A stretch of DNA of 64,000 bases from Teratosphaeria epicoccoides (lineage: Eukaryota; Ascomycota; Dothideomycetes; Mycosphaerellales; Teratosphaeriaceae): NCBI GenBank assembly GCA_021401465.1, contig JADDMT010000002.1, positions 310,001 to 374,000 of the forward strand, written 5' to 3'. Shown here in pieces: positions 10,635-21,070 of the stretch. Under the pieces are notes generated by a model. It ran no database searches and was not told where the DNA came from. It saw only the letters and a program-made list of their open reading frames with translations. A program made the translations under genes and the position numbers. Position 1 is the stretch's first letter; every line of letters starts with the position of its first letter.

Positions 10635-12113
10635 GCCTGTGTGTCTGTGTCTGTTGATTGCGGTGGAGATGGAACAATTCAAGTGGTAAATTCGTCACCA
10701 CGTGCTTCTGTCCGGGAGCAGATGCACCACTGCCAGCCATGACATACCTGTAGACCTACGCGTCATGCCCATGGCGAGCGAAAATGGCAAGTGTTTGAGA
10801 GTTCTCCGACTATTGCCGAGGCGAGGGTGAGGGGAAGGAAGTACGAGCTGCCGCGTGCCCGCCACAGGTCGGGTCACACTGTGGTATGCTGTGCACGTCG
10901 GAAGTGGAGCCGTGATAGCAGGCTTCCGAGCGATCCGAAGGCAATATCTGTCAAAGCCGTACACGAAGGCCATTTGACGAGCCCTTCCAAACTAGGTGCA
11001 CAGATTCGTCACTCGTGGCGCTAATGAGGTCAACTTTGAGAGCGGCATACTGTATAGCAAAGCCCCAGCAGACCTGATGCCAGAAACAGCGGCTCGTGCT
11101 TGTCGTCACCACTCTGGGGCATGAGAAGTGTGCTTGTAACAAGGCGTGCTTCCGAGGCGATGAATCTGTAGGTCAGCGCACACTGGTGGTGGTATACGTG
11201 TATGTCGGGAGTTCAGCTCACAAGGAGGTAGCGCTGCTGACTTGTACGATACCGCTGGGACCTTCATGCAGCTGCAAACATGTCGCGCATCTCGTTCCCT
11301 GCTCTCATCGTAGGACGCTTCATCAAGAGTATCCAGACACTTGTCGGATCCAGTATTCAGCAAGCCGGGAAGATGCCACATGTCTGGGAACCGATCCGAG
11401 CCAAGCGGGGTCCGAAGCGTGGGGTTGAACGAGCTCATCTCCATCATATAGGTGTATATGCTCTCTTCCACCATCCGGCCTTGAATATATGAAAAACATG
11501 TGTTTCTGAACGGAAAGCAGCGAGCAGCATCTCATGTCCCGACCACGCATCCTCGACCTCCCAACCGATCTGCTACTTTGCGTGCCATATCACCCTTGAC
11601 TCCACCGATGACCTGTACGCTTTTCACCCTTTTTGCAGCAGTAGTAAAGCTGCGCTGAGTCCGCGATTGAGACGAATTAAAGGTAGCAAGCGCCGGTCGA
11701 GAGCTTATCCTCACTGGCTTCAGTGCCGTGACAGCGCGTCAGGCGCAACGTCGACTTCGCGGCCGAGTTCCCTGGTGCTGACCCTAAGGCTGTCTCGGGC
11801 CTGGCAGACCAGCAAGGAGAATCGAACAGACTAATGACTGAGGCTGGATACGGAAACGAAGTCGCGTGAGACGTGGGACGTGCAATGGCATGTTTCAGAA
11901 ATCCTCATGCATCATGCGTTTGATAAGGGCACCAACCCGAACGCACGGTATTGGCAGGTGTGGCACGCGGATGGCAGCACGACCACGGGAGGATGGTGGA
12001 GGGTTGATATGGAAGCTGTAGTCGATGCAGTGTCCGCTCGTGCGAGATCTGAGACAGCTCAATGGCTACACATAAGCCGTTCACTCGGCAAGATGTGGCA
12101 GTGGAAGTCTGCG
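10635..12113. other. Intergenic region holding only a short F-box-like scrap
   Basis: Apart from the fragment at 11534-11640 listed separately, no supported gene is seen between the divergent promoter side of the monooxygenase and the 3' end of the methyltransferase gene. Confidence 0.45.
11534..11640 (+). pseudogene. F-box-like N-terminal fragment
   Basis: From the ATG at 11534 the frame reads R-I-L-D-L-P-T-D-L-L-L-C-V and then shifts frame to I-T-L-D-S-T-D-D-L-Y-A-F. This is the usual opening of fungal F-box proteins (L-P-x-E-L-L, then D-L, then A-F/L). Nothing recognisable follows. It is only a short resemblance, so chance is possible. Confidence 0.25.
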
Positions 12114-12920
12114 CTATCGCGACGGCTGCAAAGCGTACGCTCTCACGGGATAGAGGCCCTTTGGGAAGCCCTTCTGCAGCTCCGTACTCACGAGCTTGAG
12201 CCCAGTCTGCTCGAACAGCTTCCTGAACTTCTCGTCCGTGCGTGTGACACTGCTGTCCGTCTCATCGTAAACGTCATGGCCCAGATGGTGATTGCTCAAA
12301 TTCTCCTTGATGACAATCCACCCGCCTGGGGTCAGTACGGCTGGCAGACGCTTCAACAGATGCACCAGTTGCTTGTCGGTCAGCTGACCAATGCACCACT
12401 GGATCCAGATCAAGTCGTATGGCCCATGGCCGTCTCGCTCTGGTTGCCAAGCCTCCAGACCGACATGGTAGACATTGCCAATGCCGTTGGTCTGCTCGAT
12501 CTTGTCGGTGAACTCTTTGACGGGCTCCACAATGTCCACTCTCTCTGCCACGTGCTTGAGGAACCCATTGGTGACTCTGCCGATGCCCGCTCCACAGTCT
12601 ACAGCACTGTTGAGCTTCTTGCCGGGCGGGTGTTGTTTGGATTGTCGCCGCAGCTTGGCGAGGAAGTTGCTTGAGCCTTGCAGATCTGCTCTTGACACCT
12701 CAGGATAGCCTCCAAGTACGCCATGGACGGTGGGCTCGGTCGATGACCAGTACTTGATTGCGGCTTCATGGTCGATGTGAGAGTCGGGGGCGACAGTTGC
12801 TTCTACGACTTTGGCATTTACTCTATCCAGACTGTGTGAGTCTGACATCTTGGGCTTCTTGTTATTGGCAGCATTGCCATCTGCAGCCTCCGTCTCGCTC
12901 TTGCGCTTGGGCGAAGGCAT
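12114..12920 (-). CDS. TAE1: Alpha-N-terminal protein methyltransferase (NTM1/Tae1 family)
   Basis: A single exon of 268 residues, starting at the ATG at 12920. A basic N-terminal extension (P-K-R-K-S, then N-K-K-P-K-M) resembles a nuclear localisation signal. The core has Y-W-S-S-T-E-P-T-V-H-G-V-L-G-G-Y (about 58-72), a family signature, then the S-adenosylmethionine motif D-C-G-A-G-I-G-R (108-115), W-I-Q-W-C-I-G-Q-L-T and I-V-I-K-E-N. These enzymes methylate the alpha-amino group of proteins that begin X-Pro-Lys after Met removal, including ribosomal proteins. Length fits, allowing for the extension. Confidence 0.92.
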   Translation of the reverse strand: MPSPKRKSETEAADGNAANNKKPKMSDSHSLDRVNAKVVEATVAPDSHIDHEAAIKYWSSTEPTVHGVLGGYPEVSRADLQGSSNFLAKLRRQSKQHPPGKKLNSAVDCGAGIGRVTNGFLKHVAERVDIVEPVKEFTDKIEQTNGIGNVYHVGLEAWQPERDGHGPYDLIWIQWCIGQLTDKQLVHLLKRLPAVLTPGGWIVIKENLSNHHLGHDVYDETDSSVTRTDEKFRKLFEQTGLKLVSTELQKGFPKGLYPVRAYALQPSR

Positions 12921-13110
12921 GATGATCTATTGCTGGTCTTCGATATGTACGTCAACCTACATGTAATTCTCAGCGACGCGTGCATGCAGCACCCGGACGC
13001 GCCTGCCTCGCAGCCTCGCTCCATGGGGAAGAATAATTCACCGTAGCCGCGAGGCAGGATCCGAGGTACCCGGACCTCCTGCAGTGCACTCTGCTTGTGC
13101 CGGGGTCATT

Positions 13111-13207
13111 CGCTCCTGCTTCTACCCGAGACAGTCGCTCCTGCTTCTACCCGAGTCAGTCGCTCCTGCTTCTGCCAGACAGACTCAGTAGTCGCTCATG
13201 CTTCTCC
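13111..13207. repeat. 25-bp imperfect tandem repeat, about four copies
   Basis: Two perfect-length copies start at 13111 and 13136 and differ by one base (consensus CGCTCCTGCTTCTACCCGAG plus WCAGT). A third, diverged and longer copy starts at 13161, and a partial fourth at 13193. Confidence 0.8.
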
Positions 13208-14032
13208 TTCTCCTTCTGTTCCTGCGTAGTACATGTAGCATCAGCCAGCACCGGCACTCGCACATGTGCGTGACCATCCATGTTGTAGTAGCAGCCACGC
13301 TATCGGCAACATGGATGAGGACTAGAGACACGGCGCGGTCATGCGGTGTCCCGTGGGTCACGCAGGGTTTCAACATGAAGCTGTGTCGGTGTAATGAACA
13401 ATCTGTAATGAACACCCGGACTTCCATTTCGGGCACTCGCGCATGCTCCTTCCCGTCAACCGCCTCCCACAGCACCTTCCTCATCCGGTGATTCCCTCCG
13501 ACCTCGACATCGTCATCTGCCCGTCCACCACCCGGCTTCCGGCCTCGCCCTATATCATGGATGGCTCATGGAACCCGGCACCGGGCTGCCCAGCACGCGA
13601 CGAATGGCGTGTCTGTGCCTTGCATCTTGATCCTTGCCCCAAAGCAAATCACATATAAGCTCACGACGAGCAAGCTTCTACCCCGTACCACTTCCCGCCC
13701 CTGCAGCACACCTCCTCTCGCTGCTACCGACAACGCAAATTGAATGCTTCCTTCGACACAATCCCGACTCTCTTCCTGCACCAAGGCACCACCTACCGCT
13801 GCAACAGACCAAGCGGCATGACACACACGCACAGAGTCAATAACCGTCACGCATCCTGGATCCTTCACACCCACCTGATCTGCAGATGATCAAATGACAC
13901 AACCTGCCTCAATATTCCCTTTTAGCTTCCAGAGTGCTGCTTCACGACCAGACTTGACCTCTTCCTGGCACGAGACACATGCACGCTGGACGATCGCGTC
14001 CATCGCCTTCTCCAACGTTTGGAGCTCGGTCA

Positions 14033-14038
14033 TATATA
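14033..14038 (+). promoter_or_regulatory. TATA-like box before the glutaminase A-like gene
   Basis: TATATA lies about 65-70 bases upstream of the start codon at 14103, a sensible distance for a highly expressed secreted enzyme. Inference from position and sequence only. Confidence 0.4.
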
Positions 14039-14102
14039 GCGCTGTCAGGCGCATTCGAAATGCGCTCAGGTAGGCGAGTCTTCCCACCTTCTCACCCCAA
14101 CC

Positions 14103-16752
14103 ATGCTTCCTTCACAGCTTCTTCTCTTGGGAATCCTCGCGCTTTCCACCGCCGATTCTACCTTCTCCCCACTAAGACCACCGGCGTTGCCACTCGCGGT
14201 CAAGAGTCCGTACCTGAGTACATATCTGCAGGCAGGAAGTGACGGCGGGAATGGAGGCTATCTGGTATTTTCCCATCCACATCTTGGGTGGCGCGGTCAT
14301 GCTGACTGCGTATCATGTCGTTAGGCTGGCGAGTGGCCAACTTTTTGGCAGGGACAGGTGACGGCATGGACCGGCTTTGTTCGGTGTGTCATCTGGTCGA
14401 CGAGCAGGCTGTTTCAGTATTGACGACAAGCAGTGTGGACAACGTCTCTTATGCGTGGATGGGTGATTCGACGCAAAACGACCTACTCGCAAATCAGACG
14501 GCCTACGAATACACCTCTACCCGGAGCATCTTCACATTCAACGTAGGCGGTTTTGTCCAGTTGATAGCCACCTTCTTATCCACGGTCACGCAAGTGAATC
14601 CATGGCGCGCAGTATTGAATCGTTGCTTACTGCATCAACAGTCCCAATGACCTGCTGAGATCATCACTGCCGTACTCTTATCTCGAGACTAGTGTCAGCT
14701 CCCTTGACGGGCAAGAACACGACGTGCAACTCTACACAGACATTTCCGCCGAATGGGTGTCAGGAGACCACAGCGCGAATGCACAGTGGAGCTATGGCAC
14801 CATCGACGAGAGCAGTGAGCCACATACTTACGGTCCAGTGTCCTCGGCTTCCTCGACATGGAAGCCTACAGCCGCCACGTACGGGACGAAGACCGCGATC
14901 GATGAGCAGTGGCAGACCAGTGTGGCTCATCCATTGGAGCCAGTCCGTGATGAAACGTGGAGTCGGGCTTCCAGGGCGACCAGTTACCACGCAAGCACGA
15001 CAATGACTGCGGCGCCGACCGGCACATCCTGGCATCCCCCCGAAAACAACAACAACACTGGAGGCATTGCGTATCATCAGGTGTATCGTCAGCAGCAGCT
15101 GAACTTTTCTGAAACCAACCAGCAAGCAGATTGGGGGTACTGGTACTATGCTACTGACAACATTGCTGCGTTGTCGTATCAGTCTGGTAAAGATACCACT
15201 GTCAGAGGTAACTTCTTGAACGATGGCTACCTGCCTGACACACAAGACACCAACTACCGCGCCATTGACGATGACTACCCGGTATTTGGATTCGCTATTG
15301 ATCTTGGTCAGGTTGGCACGACCGCGCAGAGCACACTTTTCCAGCTGAGCTTGCATCAATACGACTGCGTTCAGTTTGAAGGCGCGAGTGGAAATGTGTC
15401 GCTGCCGTGCATGTGGACGAATTACTTCCACAACGATCTTGCCGCTGTAGAGTACTTCTACAGCAACTACTCCGACAGCAGTGAAATGGCCACGCAACTC
15501 GATCAGCAAATCTCCAGCGACTCACTCGCGGCTGGCGGGCAGGACTACCTGAGCATCACTTCTCTGTCCGTCCGACAAGCGTTCGGTGCTTTGGAATACA
15601 CCAACACACCCGACACCCCGTACGTCTTCCTCAAGGAGATCAGCTCTGACGGCAATGTTCAGACGGTGGACGTGATCTTCCCCTTCCACCCAATCGCAAT
15701 TTACCTAAACCCAGACCTTTTAGCCTGGATGCTCAACCCTCTCTTCATCAGCCAAGAAGCAGGGTACTGGCCCTACGCCTACTCCATTCACGACCTCGGC
15801 ACCCACTTCCCCAACGCCACCGGCCACAACGACGGCAACGACGAGCAGCAGCCCCTCGAAGAATGCGGCGACATGATCATCATGACTTTAGCCTACGCTC
15901 AACGAGCAAACGACAACGCCTACCTCGCTCAAAATTACGACATCCTGAAACAATGGAACGAATACCTCATCGAAGAAGCCCTCATCCCCGCCAACCAAAT
16001 CTCCACCGACGACTTCGCGGGCGCCCTCGCCAACCAAACGAATCTCGCGCTCAAAGGCATCGTCGGCATCGAAGCGATGGCGCAGATTGCGAACCGCACG
16101 GGTCACGCGGACGACGGAGCGAACTACACCAAGATTGCTCACGAGTACATTGATCTGTGGCAGACGTACGGCGTCAATCACAACGCCAGCCCCCCACACG
16201 CTGAGCTGAACTATGGCAATGCATCTTCCTTTGTGCTGCTGTACAACCTCTTCGGCGACGCGGAGTTGGGCCTGGACCTGGTGCCGCAGAGCGTGTACGA
16301 CATGCAGAGTGAATTCTATCCGACGGTGTTTGACACGTATGGGGTGCCGCTGGACACGAGGCATACTTACACTAAAGGTAAATCCCCCCACCTCTCCACC
16401 TCATGCTGAGCGCGTAAATCCTGACGAGATGGTGTACGACAGTCGACTGGGAAATGTTCTGCGCCTCCATCGCCGCCACTAGCACGAAAGACGAGTTCAT
16501 CTCTGTGATCGCGAAGTGGCTGGACCAGACGAGCACGAATTTTGCGTTTACGGACTTGTACGACGCCATTTCGGGGAAGTAAGTTTTTTCGATGCCCCTG
16601 ATTGCTCGGGACTGTATGTGTGGATACTCTGGCTGATGCGATGCAGCTATCCGGCGGGTGTCACGTTTATCAATCGGCCGGTGGTGGGCGGGACGTTTTC
16701 GCTGTTGGCGCTCAAGTCGGCGCCGGACAGTGGGTATGTGACGCCGAGCTAG
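14103..16752 (+). CDS. Secreted glutaminase A-like protein (GtaA family)
   Basis: Six exons: 14103-14264, 14325-14383, 14434-14589, 14642-16377, 16443-16578 and 16647-16752, giving 784 residues. An N-terminal signal peptide is clear (L-L-L-L-G-I-L-A-L-S). Family landmarks in order: F-S-P-L-R-P-P-A-L-P-L-A-V-K-S-P-Y-L, then A-G-E-W-P-T-F-W-Q-G-Q, R-A-I-D-D-D-Y-P-V-F-G-F, A-G-G-Q-D-Y-L-S-I-T-S-L-S-V-R-Q-A-F-G and E-E-C-G-D-M-I-I-M-T-L-A-Y. The intron after exon 3 has a GC donor (GCAAGT, 14590-14641); only this reading restores V-T-P-N-D-L-L-R. About 70 Ser/Thr-rich residues after P-H-T-Y-G look like an insertion relative to the family, which may hide an unrecognised intron. Such enzymes release glutamate from glutamine outside the cell. 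Confidence 0.88.
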
Positions 16753-17286
16753 AGTTCGGCGAGTGTTGGGGAGGAACCAGCATCAGCGGGTTGTTTGAGA
16801 CAGTTGGAGTAGAATCTTCGTGTGCATGGAAGTTGTCTGGGATTTGTCGTGTATAGAGCTGCAAGAGCAGAGTCTTGGTCTGAGTGGCGAACGGTCCAGC
16901 TGAAGCCGCACGCTCCCTGCCCTCCCACACACAAGTACCCATCTCCTCCGGACGAAACGAAAGAATTGCTCCCTTCCCCTTCCCCAGCAGCGATTGCAGT
17001 TACCCAGTCTTTCCCAAAACCAGAATTCATTTCACGTGCACCGTCCACGTGTCCATGAAGTCGCGGGTCTCTTACATCTCCCCACTCTCTCATCCGCGTC
17101 GGTGGCACTTCAAGCACGCAGTACGTACCCACCCGGCACGCACAGCGCGGCCGTCCGTTCTGTGCTGCGCGCCCCCGTTCGGAGACTCCACCCGACGAGG
17201 TCGCTTCTTGGAAATCCGGGCACGGGGCGAACGGCTCGGCGGGAGAGACGGGCCGGGCTGGTAATGCAATGTCCTAGATCAGCGTC
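16753..17286. other. Convergent 3' intergenic region
   Basis: This separates the ends of the glutaminase-like gene (plus) and the dioxygenase gene (minus). No further gene was recognised; it should hold both 3' UTRs. Confidence 0.5.
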
Positions 17287-18681
17287 TCAGCGTCTTCTTG
17301 CATCAGACCTCCAATCCGCATCATCAGCCCTGGAAGTCCTGGCTGTTTCGTCTCTCGCTTGCTTCAAGAATGGTAGCAGCCTCGACCCACCCGATCCGAC
17401 CAGCTCATCCTCCTTGCCCTCAGACCCTGCCGAAGCCGTAGCAAGGTTGCGAAGCTTCTCGTTCGCAGCAGCAGCCTTTCTGCTGGGAAGCACGATATAT
17501 CTTGTGACAATACCGATGTGAAGGGTCCGGAAGTCTGCAAGTGTCTTGACAGTGGCGTCGTATTGCTTACGCAGCTGCCGCTCAGCTTCTGAGTCCGACT
17601 CCGATGAGCAAGAAAGTGCCAGTCCCCGGATGGTGGTGTTCTCTTCAACGTGTTGCAACAAACGTCGATGCGGTTCCGGCATATATCCGCGCACCTCTTC
17701 GAAGAACGACTGTTGCTTTCTCTTGCTTCCCGGCAACGATGCCGAGGACGTCCGTGTCGACAGACGTGAGACATCCGGGCTATGCGGATTTACAACTCCT
17801 TCTGTCTCATGCTGTACTTCGAGAACGACATCCCAGAACTGGATCAACGAGGACTGGCCGTTGCTTCCTCCCCTCAGCTGAATCCACTGCCCCTCACCAT
17901 CGCCCTCATCGTAGAAGACACCTTTAGGCAGACCTGCGGCTGCCATGTTCTTGCTACCTGCAAGGAATGGTCGTATTTGATTGAAAAAAACCTCTGGGTT
18001 GCAGCGCTCATGCATCCTATCGAGGACAGCGCCGACCTCTTGAATGCATTTTTGCAGCTCCTCAAGGGACTGTGTTACGAGCTCGTAGTCTTTCTGCTTC
18101 GCGGCTTCCATCGCCCAAAGCATCATCGGAACCGCGCGGGCAGCTTTGGTCTCCATGGCTATGGAGATCATGAAGAACCATGACTCATCCTCGGTGCCGG
18201 TGAAGGTATTTGTGCTGTGAATAGCGTCGAGGTCCGAGAAGTTGGGTGACGTGCTGCTGAAATTCCAAAGGTTGCTGGCAGCGTAGGTCATGACTGGAGG
18301 CATCTGCAGCTTGCTCGAGATTTGCAGGAAAGGCTTCGCTATGGCAGGCGGCAGGACTTTCGCAGGTTCATCTCCGCCCCATTGATATGCTTGGGTGAGC
18401 ATCGCCAATATCGTGTACGCCCGTCTCTGCTCTGCCTCGGTCTTCAATGGGTCTATTGACAAAACGTCGAGGGAATCGATCATGGATCTGATCGTCCTGT
18501 CTTGCAAATGCTTAGGCAGGTTGTGAATGATCTCTTCCCATGGTTCGTGATATTCGTTTGGTAGACGATTCAATGGTATGTCAGCCGGCACAAAACCATT
18601 GCGGCTAATATCAAATTGTTTCTGAAGATGAACGTCCGTGATGGGCGTGGAAGACCATGTGTCGATGGCGTGAGGAGACAT
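17287..18681 (-). CDS. BNA2: Indoleamine 2,3-dioxygenase (Bna2-like)
   Basis: An intron-less frame of 464 residues from the ATG at 18681 (a longer frame upstream begins at TTG and was not used). IDO landmarks: W-F-F-M-I-S-I-A-M-E (168-177), the G-G-S-N-G-Q-S-S-L-I-Q motif (271-281), Y-M-P-E-P-H-R-R-L-L (333-342), and F-R-T-L-H-I-G-I-V-T-R-Y-I, where His388 is the predicted proximal haem ligand. The enzyme opens the indole ring of tryptophan to N-formylkynurenine, the first step of the kynurenine route to NAD. A Ser/Lys-rich stretch (305-322) interrupts the C-terminal domain, as in many fungal IDOs. The gene lies head-to-head with kynureninase. Which fungal IDO paralogue class it belongs to cannot be told here. 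Confidence 0.93.
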   Translation of the reverse strand: MSPHAIDTWSSTPITDVHLQKQFDISRNGFVPADIPLNRLPNEYHEPWEEIIHNLPKHLQDRTIRSMIDSLDVLSIDPLKTEAEQRRAYTILAMLTQAYQWGGDEPAKVLPPAIAKPFLQISSKLQMPPVMTYAASNLWNFSSTSPNFSDLDAIHSTNTFTGTEDESWFFMISIAMETKAARAVPMMLWAMEAAKQKDYELVTQSLEELQKCIQEVGAVLDRMHERCNPEVFFNQIRPFLAGSKNMAAAGLPKGVFYDEGDGEGQWIQLRGGSNGQSSLIQFWDVVLEVQHETEGVVNPHSPDVSRLSTRTSSASLPGSKRKQQSFFEEVRGYMPEPHRRLLQHVEENTTIRGLALSCSSESDSEAERQLRKQYDATVKTLADFRTLHIGIVTRYIVLPSRKAAAANEKLRNLATASAGSEGKEDELVGSGGSRLLPFLKQARDETARTSRADDADWRSDARRR

Positions 18682-19140
18682 TGTAAGATCCGGAAGCCTG
18701 CAAAGACACGTTTGTTGAATCAATGAAGATAACGGGTTGGTAGGTCCGGTTTCTCAGTAAGTGTGCAGAGCACATGAGTACATCTGCCGTGCAAAGGGCC
18801 ATCCTGGTCCTGACGCGAGAGTGGATTATTGCGGCCCACGCCATCGCTTCGTGCGATATGCGCATCGATTGTTTTCAGCGACGGCTCCAAATCCATTTTG
18901 CCAGCGGAAGTATTTTGTTTGGCCTCAGATTTTCGGAATACGGCATCGGAGTCTCGGATGCAGCGTCGCATCTCGGAAGGAAAATAAACGTTGGTGCTTA
19001 GCTCTTCCGATGTCGACTTCCGAGGCCGTATCTTTTCCGTTTCGTTGACGATTTTTCCATGGCATAAAATACCTCCTCGCGCACTGTTTATGAGAGTCAC
19101 ACCACTCGAATCTCATTGTGTCGGGAACCCGTTGGCCAGG
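18682..19140. promoter_or_regulatory. Shared divergent promoter of the dioxygenase and kynureninase genes
   Basis: 459 bases lie between the two start codons. The region is rich in the half-site TCGGA and its complement TCCGA: TCGGA occurs at about 18923, 18942, 18951 and 18972, and TTCCGA ends at 19010 and 19023. CGG/CCG half-sites are the usual targets of Zn2Cys6 regulators such as the one at 21071. The word GACTTCCGA (19015-19023) recurs at 21038-21046 in front of that regulator. Binding is an inference. Confidence 0.45.
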
Positions 19141-20900
19141 ATGTCATTGAAGCAGTTGCAAACACAGATCCGGAACGGCGAGACGCCAACCTTTCCGTCG
19201 GACGCTTCACTCCAGAACCGGGAATTTGCCTCTACCCTCGACTCTCAGGACAAACTCGCCCATCTGCGAAGCGAGTTGTAGGTCGAATGTCAAGAAGTCT
19301 GAGGTCACGATTGAAGCAGACTAATACTACGATGTCAGCATACTTCCAACAAAGACGAGCCTGAAGAAGAAGGCACTTGATGGCCAAATACCCGGTGAGC
19401 TTTGGCCCCCGAGACCGCAAACTCGCAATATGTGCTGATCAGAACGGCAGGCGTTGTTGGCGGAAGCATGTCCAGCAATGGTACCGATGGCATGAATGGC
19501 CACGGCAATGGCAATAGCAGCGGGCACTCAGACATTGCCAGTGGAGACGATACCGGCATATACTTTGTTGGCAACTCTCTTGGCCCACAGGTAAGCCCGT
19601 GTGTCATCTCGTGAATCGTGCAAGATGCATGCTCACTGTCTTTCGCGCAGCCCAAAGCCGTGCGCCGCTATATTGACGCTCAATTAGAGACATGGGCTTC
19701 GATTGGGGTTGGAGGTCATTTCTGTAAGTCAGCAACGGACGCCACACGATAAACCATCTACTAACGCATCAATCGAACCGTCAAGCTGCCATGGACGAGT
19801 CGCCTCTAGCCCCATGGCAGGATATGGCCCAGCAATGCGCCAAACAGTCAGCTGATATTGTCGGCGCCTCTCCAGACGAGATTGTCATCATGAACACCCT
19901 AAGTGCAAACCTCCACTTGATGATGGCATCTTTCTACCGTCCGAATGAGAAGCGGCACAAAGTTATTCTCGAGTGGCGACCGTTTCCAAGTGACCACTAT
20001 GTGATCGAAAGCCAAATCCAGTGGCACGGTCTAGATCCAAAGAGATCAATGGTCCAAATACAACCAGACAACGAAGCATGCTACATCCCAACCGAGCAGA
20101 TTCTCGCTACCATCGATGAGCACGCCGAGGAGACGGCACTCCTACTTCTTCCGGGCATTCAGTACTACAGTGGCCAGTTCTTCGACATTCCTCGGATTAC
20201 AAAGTATGCTCAGGGGAAGGGCATGCTTGTTGGTTGGGACCTCGCACACGCAGCTGGTAATGTGGAGCTCAAGCTGCATGAGTGGAATGTTGATTGGGCC
20301 TGCTGGTGTACCTACAAGTATCTCAATGCCGGTGCGGGTTCTATTGCCGGAGCATTCGTCCACGCCCGCCATGGTACAGTCGACTACAGCTCAGGCCCAG
20401 ATGCTCCGGCTTTTCGGCATCGTCTTACAGGCTGGTACGGCCATGACAAGTCTTCGAGGTTCAACATGGACAACGACTTCAAGCCTACCCCAGGGGCAGC
20501 AGGATTCCAACTCTCAAACCCGTCCGCGATCGATTTGGCCAGTCTTTCTGGGGCGTTGTCGGTCTTCGGCAAGACCACCATGCATGATCTGAGGTCAAAA
20601 GCTTTTGTGCTCACAGCATACGCCCAACATCTGCTGGATGCAATCTTGGAGGAGTCCGGAGACGGACAGACTCCATTCAAAATATTGACGCCACGAGATC
20701 CGCTGCAAAGAGGGACACAGCTTAGTGTCCTGGTCCGAGAGGAGTTGATGGATAAAGTAACTCGAACTCTGGTCAACAACGGTGTCATATGTGACAAGAG
20801 GAAGCCAGGCGTCATCAGAGTCGCTCCAGTAGCGCTTTACACACGATTCGAAGACGTCTTGAATTTCATGGTGATCTTCAGGGAGGGTCTCCAGGGATGA
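19141..20900 (+). CDS. BNA5: Kynureninase (Bna5-like)
   Basis: Five exons: 19141-19277, 19339-19394, 19451-19590, 19651-19723 and 19786-20900, giving 506 residues with every phase consistent. The spliced N-terminus reads H-L-R-S-E-F-I-L-P-T-K and G-I-Y-F-V-G-N-S-L-G-P-Q, as expected for the family. The PLP site appears as G-W-D-L-A-H-A-A-G-N (Asp near 287) and W-C-T-Y-K-Y-L-N-A-G, with the predicted Schiff-base lysine near residue 313. It hydrolyses kynurenine or 3-hydroxykynurenine to (3-hydroxy)anthranilate plus alanine. A Gly/Asn/Ser-rich insert of about 35 residues in exon 3 precedes I-Y-F-V-G-N and is unusual for the family. Divergent from IDO. Confidence 0.93.
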
Positions 20901-21070
20901 TCCGTCGTAGCAGCTGCATGTACATAGATGTCCGTCTAAATGTACAAAGTTCCGAGGTCCTTATTTGGTTCCGTTCTAGAACGGCATAGCTTCGACTTCT
21001 GCAATCGCCGATCATATTCAAACTCTGTTTTTCATCCGACTTCCGACTTCTCACACTTCCGTTTCGCGGT

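Larger units (their letters stand above)
12921..14102. other. Intergenic region with a short tandem repeat and the glutaminase promoter
   Basis: No gene seen. It contains the 25-bp tandem repeat at 13111-13207 and, near its end, the TATA-like element before the glutaminase gene. Scattered frames of 60-100 codons lack motifs. Confidence 0.5.

Noticed and set aside
13111..13207. Regularly spaced repeats considered as a CRISPR-like array
   Set aside because: The units are adjacent with no spacers and the genome is fungal; this is an ordinary tandem repeat.
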